A stretch of DNA of 6,076 nt from Sulfurovum sp. (GTDB lineage Bacteria > Campylobacterota > Campylobacteria > Campylobacterales > Sulfurovaceae), in contig JALSTF010000262.1 of the NCBI GenBank assembly GCA_026983895.1, positions 1-6,076 of the forward strand, read 5' to 3'. Position numbers and translations under genes: made by a program. Numbering within the stretch: the first letter of the stretch is position 1; each line of letters begins with the position of its first letter. Below, in pieces: positions 1-5,123 of the stretch. Under the pieces are notes generated by a model that was not told where the DNA came from, did not search any database, and saw only the letters and a program-made list of their open reading frames with translations.

Positions 1-8
1 ATACATGA

Positions 9-14
9 TAAGAT
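9..14 (+). promoter_or_regulatory. Weak candidate extended -10 element
   Basis: TAAGAT at 9-14 is preceded by TG at 6-7 with one base between, which fits an extended -10 layout and would start RNA near position 21, just before the GAGGAG ribosome binding site. Only 38 bases precede the gene in this window, so a -35 or a better promoter further upstream cannot be judged. Confidence 0.25.
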
Positions 15-38
15 TTTAGAAAGATCGAGGAGTAATGA

Positions 39-941
39 GTGAATACGATAAGCCAACTACTTACCGAATATCGGAAAGATCAGGGACTGACACAACAAAA
101 CCTTGTAGTCGCACTTTCACATTTTTCAAATGATTTCAAAGCCCTAAATACAGTAACACTCAGCCGTTGGGAAACAGGAACCACTTCTCCCAGTCTGGGA
201 AAAAAACGAAGTCTGCTTCATTACCTGGCTGAAAAAAATTCCTTTCATCAAGGAGCCTGCTACGATATCCTCCGTGAGCGCTATGAAGCTCTTTATGAAC
301 CATTAAGCAGGATTTTCACTCGGAATTATCAGTACCTTATAGGGAACCTTCCCGAACAGAGAGGCGCACGGGAACCCTCACTTTATCCGCTTCATACCTT
401 TGCAGACAAAGCAGCACATATTGAACACATCATTGATATTGAAGTAGCTACCAACGCGACCGGGTATTACCGTGTCACACCGCAGAAAATGCAGCAATGG
501 TGCGCCCATCCTTCAACTTTTGCCTATATCGTTGAACGCAAAAAACAGCATCTTGGTCATATGGTCATGTTCAAACTCAAAAACGATGTAGCAGAAGAGA
601 TCGCCCATCATGAGCGAAGTGAATTTGACATAAATGAGAGTGATTTTTGCAGTATATATGAAAAAGGGACCTACTATGTGCATGCACTCTACGGAAGAAG
701 CCCAAAAATAGCCGCCATGCTCAATGTCAAAGCCTACCTTCATCTTTTTGAACACATGCAGACCACCGACAATGTCATGATCTTCAGCAGCAGAACAGAC
801 GGTGTACTGCTTACCAAAGACTACGGTATCGAAACTGTTGCCAGTGGTACGGATGAAAAGTTCGGGTTTGATTGGTACGGCATGATGTCTCCGGTGGAAG
901 ATATACTCTTTTCCGATACGGTCATTAAACTGATCTTTTGA
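39..941 (+). CDS. XRE-type HTH regulator with long, possibly GNAT-like C-terminal domain
   Basis: Likely DNA-binding transcriptional regulator of 300 residues. Residues about 4-66 read as an XRE/HTH_3 domain: helix 1 around SQLLTEYRKDQG, the GLTQQ turn, and a recognition helix at about 37-47 (NTVTLSRWETG), the usual SRWE pattern. Residues about 115-290 form a separate domain; its alternation of strands and helices and the YGRSPKIAAMLNVKAYLHLF segment recall a GNAT fold, but the classical acetyl-CoA loop (Q/R-x-x-G-x-G/A) is not recognisable, so it may be a degenerate sensor rather than an enzyme. The start is GTG at 39: an in-frame TGA lies immediately upstream at 36-38, and GAGGAG at 27-32 sits six bases before the GTG. 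A nearby ATG at 35 is in another frame and yields only 32 codons. No partner gene or target site is visible. The HTH is secure; the C-terminal assignment is tentative. Confidence 0.85.
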   Translation: MNTISQLLTEYRKDQGLTQQNLVVALSHFSNDFKALNTVTLSRWETGTTSPSLGKKRSLLHYLAEKNSFHQGACYDILRERYEALYEPLSRIFTRNYQYLIGNLPEQRGAREPSLYPLHTFADKAAHIEHIIDIEVATNATGYYRVTPQKMQQWCAHPSTFAYIVERKKQHLGHMVMFKLKNDVAEEIAHHERSEFDINESDFCSIYEKGTYYVHALYGRSPKIAAMLNVKAYLHLFEHMQTTDNVMIFSSRTDGVLLTKDYGIETVASGTDEKFGFDWYGMMSPVEDILFSDTVIKLIF

Positions 942-1109
942 TCTTCCGAATTTTGTTATCTTATTACCTTTCGAATTCGCTTTGGCGAGTCCTTCAAAAA
1001 TCCGCCTTGATTATGAACGAAATCACAGCATCAAAAATGAAGTATGTTAGTTGGTACGGTAATAATAGGGTATAATGATATGATTAATGTCAAAGAATGG
1101 AGATTTCAA
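942..1109. other. Intergenic region between regulator and TPR gene
   Basis: These 168 bases hold a small hairpin at 975-990 (stem ATTCGC with GCGAGT, one G-U pair, loop TTTG) and, at the right end, the TATAAT promoter of the next gene. The hairpin is not followed by a T run, so it is a poor candidate for an intrinsic terminator. No further gene is seen here. Confidence 0.5.
1047..1076 (+). promoter_or_regulatory. Promoter of the secreted TPR-like gene
   Basis: A perfect TATAAT -10 lies at 1071-1076. The best -35 candidate is weak (TTAGTT at 1047-1052, 18-base spacing), which would suit the relaxed -35 requirement reported for sigma-70 promoters of Campylobacterota. Transcription would start near 1083, upstream of the ATG at 1110 but downstream of the alternative ATG at 1044, so the promoter also supports the shorter gene model. 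Confidence 0.6.
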
Positions 1110-2111
1110 ATGCGCAGGATAATACTTTTTTTTCTGATGATATCGACAGGCATATGGGCAGGTTATACGGATGATGCCTACAGGCTCTACAAAAAAGGTG
1201 AATACATACAAGCCTTCAACCTTTATCGTATTGCCTATCAGGATGAAGGCAGCATCAAGGCAGCGTACAATATGGCAGTCATGATCGAAAAACAGAAAGT
1301 GCATGACCGGAATATCCTGAACTATCGTCCCGCCGAAGCAGCGAAATGGTACAAGAGAGTAGCCGATTCTGTCCCTGATGAAAAGAAACTTACACCGGCT
1401 TATTGCGATAAAGAGATATATCCTTATTACCTGAAGACATTTAAAAAACTTGCAGATTGGTCCAGGAAGGGGCATCTGGTAAAGCGTTCGCAGGAAGCGG
1501 CGACAGACTATGTGCAAAAAGCTTCTGTCTTGAAACAGTATTGCAAAAAAACAAAAGCGTCGAAGCATTCCACGGCTGCGCAGAAAAAAAGTTACAAGGA
1601 AGAACTGGCCGATGCCTATCTGCAAAAATGTACTGCGGCCAGGATCATTCCGTCCCGAAACCGCACAGGCATCGATGCCTACCCCTGCCTTTATTACAAA
1701 AAATTCCCCGAACAAATGAAAAAGATCATGGACTTTGCCCAATATGTGCGCCTGTACCGTGACCCAACAGCAAACAATAAAGAGGATGAAATAAAAAAGA
1801 TCAACAAAAAAGCACGAAAAGCGGCACGGCCCATCCTCTCCTATCTGGTGCATGAAAAGGTGATCCCCTGCTATAGAAAAGCAGAAACGCCATCGGCACT
1901 GCATCGCTGTTATTCTGATTATCTTTCCGATTGTCAACAGCTTACTTTTGGTCCTGTCATTTCATGTATGGTCCCCGAGCAGAGCAAATCGGAAGCTGCA
2001 AAAGAAGAAGTAAAGCATCTTACAGAGAAAGAGCGTCAAAAAGCGATCAGGGAGATCAAAAAAATGCTTCAACACGGTAATATCTGTCCTGTAGAGATAT
2101 TGTGTCCCTGA
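1110..2111 (+). CDS. Secreted cysteine-rich TPR/Sel1-like protein, function unknown
   Basis: A 333-residue protein, probably periplasmic. The start is ATG at 1110 because GGAGA at 1099-1103 lies six bases upstream, a TATAAT box lies at 1071-1076, and the protein then opens with a signal peptide (MRRIILFFLMISTGIWA, probable cleavage near residue 17). An in-frame ATG at 1044 would add 22 residues, hide the signal peptide and lie before the promoter. Residues about 19-85 resemble one or two TPR/Sel1-like helical repeats (DDAYRLYKKGEYIQAFNLYR, then AAYNMAVMIEK and AAKWYKRVAD). The rest is lysine-rich, mostly helical and matches no family I recognise. The mature part has ten cysteines (99, 145, 174, 193, 254, 267, 275, 286, 326, 332), an even number compatible with disulfides in the periplasm. 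No lipobox is seen. It may act as a protein-interaction scaffold, but that is inferred only from the repeats. Confidence 0.85.
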   Translation: MRRIILFFLMISTGIWAGYTDDAYRLYKKGEYIQAFNLYRIAYQDEGSIKAAYNMAVMIEKQKVHDRNILNYRPAEAAKWYKRVADSVPDEKKLTPAYCDKEIYPYYLKTFKKLADWSRKGHLVKRSQEAATDYVQKASVLKQYCKKTKASKHSTAAQKKSYKEELADAYLQKCTAARIIPSRNRTGIDAYPCLYYKKFPEQMKKIMDFAQYVRLYRDPTANNKEDEIKKINKKARKAARPILSYLVHEKVIPCYRKAETPSALHRCYSDYLSDCQQLTFGPVISCMVPEQSKSEAAKEEVKHLTEKERQKAIREIKKMLQHGNICPVEILCP

Positions 2112-2175
2112 AAAGTCCCAGGAACTTTGACTGCAGGGCACCTCGAATACCCCTACAGCTAAAAAAAGGATCTTG

Positions 2176-3411
2176 ATGCAGAAGTACGATCTCATCGTCA
2201 TCGGCTCGGGTGCGGCGGGGATGATGGCTGCCATTACGGCTGCGCGTGAAGGAAAGTCCGTTCTGCTGCTCGAGAAACTCTCCCGCATCGGTGCCAAGCT
2301 CAAGGCCACGGGCGGCGGGCGATGCAACCTGACCAACACACTCGACAACGAGACCTTCATGGCACGGTTCGGACGGGACGGGAAGTTCATGATGCCCGCA
2401 CTCGATGCTTTCGACCACAAAGCGCTGATGGCTTTTTTCAAAGAGATCGGCGTGGAGAGCCATGCACCGGACGGCTACCGTGTCTTTCCCGTAACGCACA
2501 GCTCATCGACGATCATCCAGGCCATGGAGAGTGAAATGAAGCGGCTCGGTGTGACCGTTCTCTGCTCGCAGAAGGTCACGGCACTGCGATACAGCGATAC
2601 CTCCATCAATGGTGTCGAGACAGAGACCGATACCTTTTTGGCCGATCATGTCATCGTCGCTACCGGCGGCAAAGGCTACCCCGTTCTTGGTGCCGAAGGT
2701 GACGGCTATACGTTGGCCCAGAGTGTCGGGCATACGGTCACGGAAGTATTCCCGGCCATGATGCCGCTCAGAACGAAGGAGAAATGGGTCGCCAACTGCA
2801 CGGCGGACACCATTGCAAAGGTCGCCATACATGTTGATATGAAAAAATATAAAAAGCTGAAAGCTACGGGGGATCTCATCTTCACCAAAAGCGGCATACG
2901 CGGCCCGGTGGTACTTGACTTCTCACGGGAGATCACCCCGCTTCTGGCGAAATACGAAGAGGTACCCATACGGATGAACCTGACCAAAGGGATGAATGAG
3001 GAGCAGATACGGGCACATTTGAAAAAGGAGCTTGCCAAAGATCCGCACCGCAGTACCCTGCAACTGCTGGCCACCCTGCTTCCCGAGTCCGTCAGCAGGG
3101 AACTCTGTATGCTTGCCGATGCCGACCCCGAAGCTGGTTTTGGACGGCAAAGCGGCCAGGTGCGCGACAGGCTTGTCAGAGTGCTGGCCTGGACACCGCT
3201 GACCGTCAACGGGCATGACGGTTTCAAGATGGCCATGATCACCCGTGGCGGGGTTTCGCTCAAAGAGATAGATCCCTACACGATGCAGAGCCGAAAGATA
3301 AAAGGATTGTATTTCTGCGGAGAAGTGATGAACCTCGACGGCCCGTGCGGCGGCTACAACCTGCAGTGGTCCTTTGCCAGCGGCCGTCTGGCAGGGCAGA
3401 TGTATGATTGA
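2176..3411 (+). CDS. HI0933/BaiN-family FAD-dependent NAD(P)-type oxidoreductase
   Basis: A 411-residue flavoprotein of the HI0933 (YhiN/BaiN) family, full length for that family. It opens with an FAD-binding Rossmann motif (GSGAAG at 10-15, ending in LLLEK), followed by the family signature TGGGRCNLTN at about 45-54. ATGGKGYPVLGAEGDGY and GHTVTEVFPAMMPL in the middle are also typical, and the C-terminal block GLYFCGEVMNLDGPCGGYN leading to SGRLAG closes the FAD site. The start is ATG 2176 with AAGGA at 2166-2170 five bases upstream; a TTG at 2173 is possible but too close to that site. The physiological substrate is unknown for most members; the Clostridium scindens BaiN was linked to bile-acid steroid reduction, and there is no reason to transfer that role here. 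It begins 64 bases after the TPR gene and is visibly GC-richer than it. It ends base-to-base against the convergent small gene. Confidence 0.93.
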   Translation: MQKYDLIVIGSGAAGMMAAITAAREGKSVLLLEKLSRIGAKLKATGGGRCNLTNTLDNETFMARFGRDGKFMMPALDAFDHKALMAFFKEIGVESHAPDGYRVFPVTHSSSTIIQAMESEMKRLGVTVLCSQKVTALRYSDTSINGVETETDTFLADHVIVATGGKGYPVLGAEGDGYTLAQSVGHTVTEVFPAMMPLRTKEKWVANCTADTIAKVAIHVDMKKYKKLKATGDLIFTKSGIRGPVVLDFSREITPLLAKYEEVPIRMNLTKGMNEEQIRAHLKKELAKDPHRSTLQLLATLLPESVSRELCMLADADPEAGFGRQSGQVRDRLVRVLAWTPLTVNGHDGFKMAMITRGGVSLKEIDPYTMQSRKIKGLYFCGEVMNLDGPCGGYNLQWSFASGRLAGQMYD

Positions 3412-3654
3412 TCACTCGGTATTCATGATGACCGCTTCATCCCATTTCTCTTTTGCTTCTTTCCGGCATATCTCTTTTGCCTCCACCCCTTTCTTTTGCA
3501 GACATGCATTTACAGTATCCTGTATGAACTTCTTGTGAAGCAAAGAGACTTCTTCTTCTCTAAAACTGTCCTTTTTGACAGAAAGGTACCAGATGCTTCC
3601 CAGTATAATGATCGAGATCAGCAGTAAAAATTTTAATTTTTTGTCCATACTCAT
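3412..3654 (-). CDS. Small membrane-anchored protein with two cysteines, function unknown
   Basis: An 80-residue protein with a hydrophobic segment at about 8-24 (FLLLISIIILGSIWYL) after a lysine-containing N-terminus, so it is probably an N-in single-pass anchor or an uncleaved signal sequence with the C-terminal 55 residues in the periplasm. The soluble part is charged and helical and carries two cysteines, C51 and C63, in the stretch NACLQKKGVEAKEICRKEAK; spaced like this on helices they could form a disulfide or bind a metal. ATG 3654 is preceded on the minus strand by AAGGGGACA; a second in-frame ATG two codons later (3648) is equally well placed and would give 78 residues. It is transcribed divergently from arsR across a 123-base gap containing the ArsR-type dyad, so co-regulation is possible. 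No family is recognised. Its reality rests on the ribosome binding site, the membrane segment and tight packing against the neighbouring stop codon. Confidence 0.72.
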   Translation of the reverse strand: MSMDKKLKFLLLISIIILGSIWYLSVKKDSFREEEVSLLHKKFIQDTVNACLQKKGVEAKEICRKEAKEKWDEAVIMNTE

Positions 3655-3704
3655 TGTCCCCTTATAGATGTATAGAACTATAACAAAAAATATCAGAGAG
3701 AAGA

Positions 3705-3734
3705 TTAATATATCAATATATCTTGATATATTAA
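3705..3734. promoter_or_regulatory. Probable ArsR operator (perfect inverted repeat)
   Basis: TTAATATATCAA at 3705-3716 and TTGATATATTAA at 3723-3734 are exact reverse complements separated by six bases (TATATC). The core ATCAA-N6-TTGAT is the type of dyad bound by ArsR/SmtB-family repressors. A second overlapping inverted repeat, ATATCTT at 3718-3724 with AAGATAT at 3733-3739, shares the right arm. The right arm contains the -35 of the arsR promoter, so repressor binding would exclude RNA polymerase. Confidence 0.75.
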
Positions 3735-3751
3735 GATATTTATACTATACT
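3723..3751 (+). promoter_or_regulatory. Promoter of arsR and the fusion gene
   Basis: TTGATA at 3723-3728 and TATACT at 3746-3751 are separated by exactly 17 bases, each one mismatch or close to consensus. Transcription would start near 3758, leaving a leader of about 20 bases before the arsR ATG. The -35 is embedded in the operator dyad, which implies autorepression by ArsR. The leader is too short for a riboswitch. Confidence 0.65.
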
Positions 3752-3777
3752 TCGTACTATAAAACAAAAGGTAGGCT

Positions 3778-4086
3778 ATGGAAGATTTTTTGAACACTGT
3801 CGGTGCGATCAATGATGAAACACGTATCAGACTGCTGAGATTTATCGACCTGAACAAAAAGGTCTGTGTTTGTGACGTGGAGAACTCTTTCGGGATGATA
3901 CAGTCCCGTATCTCACGTCATCTCAAGATCCTCAAAGAGGCAGGTTTTCTGCGTGTCGAGCGTGAAGGCCGCTGGGCCTATTACAGCATACGAAGCCCGC
4001 TGGATGCCTTCAGGCAGACCATTCTGGCAGAAATAGCCTGTCTGGACCTGGATATCCCTGCCCTCATGCACAACTGCAAAGGATAA
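3778..4086 (+). CDS. arsR: ArsR-family metalloid-responsive repressor
   Basis: A 102-residue winged-helix repressor of the ArsR/SmtB family, normal in length. Residues about 12-24 (NDETRIRLLRFID) form the first conserved helix. C30 and C32 lie in KVCVCDV, which matches the CVCD As(III)/Sb(III)-binding motif of the R773 ArsR group, although the third cysteine of that prototype is absent here. The recognition region QSRISRHLKILKEAGFL (42-58) and the wing REGRWAYYSI (62-71) follow. Two further cysteines, C88 and C100, near the C-terminus could add ligands or a second site. The ATG at 3778 follows AAAAGG with about six bases spacing. The dyad at 3705-3734 is the probable operator. Only two bases separate its TAA from the ATG of the downstream fusion gene, whose ribosome binding site lies inside the last arsR codons, so the two genes are very likely co-transcribed and translationally coupled. 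The inducer is inferred as As(III)/Sb(III) from the motif and the attached arsenate reductase. Confidence 0.92.
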   Translation: MEDFLNTVGAINDETRIRLLRFIDLNKKVCVCDVENSFGMIQSRISRHLKILKEAGFLRVEREGRWAYYSIRSPLDAFRQTILAEIACLDLDIPALMHNCKG

Positions 4087-4088
4087 TT

Positions 4089-5123
4089 ATGGAACTGCTT
4101 CAAGAATTTTTCACAAACTTCTGGATACTTACCAATGATATGGCGGTCTACATCCTCATCGGGGTGCTTTTTGCCGGCGTGCTCAAACAGCTCATCCCTG
4201 AGGATTTCGTCTCGAAACATCTCGGAAAGGACAACTTCGGCTCCGTCATCAAGTCCTCGCTTTTCGGTATCCCCCTGCCGCTGTGCTCCTGCTCGGTCAT
4301 CCCTTTTGCGACCAGCCTCAAAAAAGAGGGGGCCAGCAGCGGATCGGTACTGAGTTTCCTCATCTCCACACCGATCACCGGTGCGGATTCCATTCTGGCC
4401 ACCTACGGATTCTTCGGATGGATCTTCACCATCTACCGTGTATTCACTTCGCTGATCATCGCGATGGTAGCTGGTATACTTCAGAACTTCTTTGGCAATG
4501 TCCCCGTAGAGCCGGAAGAAGAGAGCTGTTCTGCTTGTGGATGCGGTGATGCCTGCAGCAGTGAAACGGAAACATCAAGGAAATTCAGTCTAAGAAAAGC
4601 CGTGGACTATGCGGTCTTCGACATTTTCAAGGACTTCGCCAAGCCGCTTTTCTGGGGTCTGGTGCTTGGTGCGCTTATCACCACTTTCATGCCGGAGAAC
4701 ATCATGGCCTACCTCGAAGACAACCTTCTGCTGACCTATCTGCTCATCCTGCTCTTCTCCATGCCGCTCTACATCTGCGCGACCGCTTCACTGCCCATTG
4801 CGGCCTCACTCATCGCTTCCGGTCTCAGCGGCGGGGCAGCGTTCATCCTGCTCAGTGCCGGACCTGCGACCAACAGCGTGACCATGGGCGTGGTGCTCAA
4901 GACACTCGGGAAGACGGCACTCATCATTTATCTCGCTGTCATCGGCGTGCTCAGCCTGCTCTTCGGCTGGCTTTTCGACCTCTTCTTTCCGAATCTTTTG
5001 AGCGGGCAGCTCACCGCGCATATCGAGGAGTCCGGACTATTGGCACAGCTTTCGGCACTGGTGATGCTGGGGCTGATGCTCTATTTTCTCCTCCTGCCGA
5101 TACTTAAAAAGAAAGCACCCAAG
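4089..5123 (+). other. Permease module of the fusion (PF03773, ArsP/SO_0444-like)
   Basis: Membrane segments are seen at about residues 18-36, 55-78, 86-108, 111-133, 186-203, 212-234, 238-262, 276-300 and 316-338; the exact number is uncertain because the motif-bearing stretches could be re-entrant. The two halves each carry a cysteine-containing conserved motif (PLCSC and YICATASLP), as expected for an internally duplicated transporter whose cysteines may carry a soft metal or metalloid. The 50-residue hydrophilic loop between the halves has four cysteines in CSACGCGDAC, probably a metal-binding site. ArsP of Campylobacter exports trivalent organoarsenicals; that is knowledge of a relative, not something shown here. 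Confidence 0.82.

Noticed and set aside
35..133. Short ORF from ATG 35 overlapping the regulator start
   Set aside because: Only 32 codons with no recognisable features; the SD serves the GTG at 39 with better spacing.
975..990. Hairpin after the regulator gene as an intrinsic terminator
   Set aside because: The stem is six pairs including a G-U and is not followed by a T run on either strand.
1044..1109. Extended N-terminus of the TPR gene from ATG 1044
   Set aside because: It would precede the TATAAT box, bury the signal peptide and lacks an SD, whereas ATG 1110 has GGAGA at the right distance.
1047..1937. 296-codon open frame on the minus strand
   Set aside because: It lies wholly inside the secreted TPR-like gene and its promoter, has an implausible Cys/Phe/Ile-rich composition and no ribosome binding site. 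The plus-strand gene has a signal peptide, promoter and SD.
2112..2128. Small inverted repeat AAAGT/ACTTT after the TPR gene as a terminator
   Set aside because: Five weak base pairs with no following T run; too weak to support a call.
2706..3263. 185-codon open frame on the minus strand
   Set aside because: Ser/Arg-rich shadow of the flavoprotein gene, which has complete family motifs on the plus strand.
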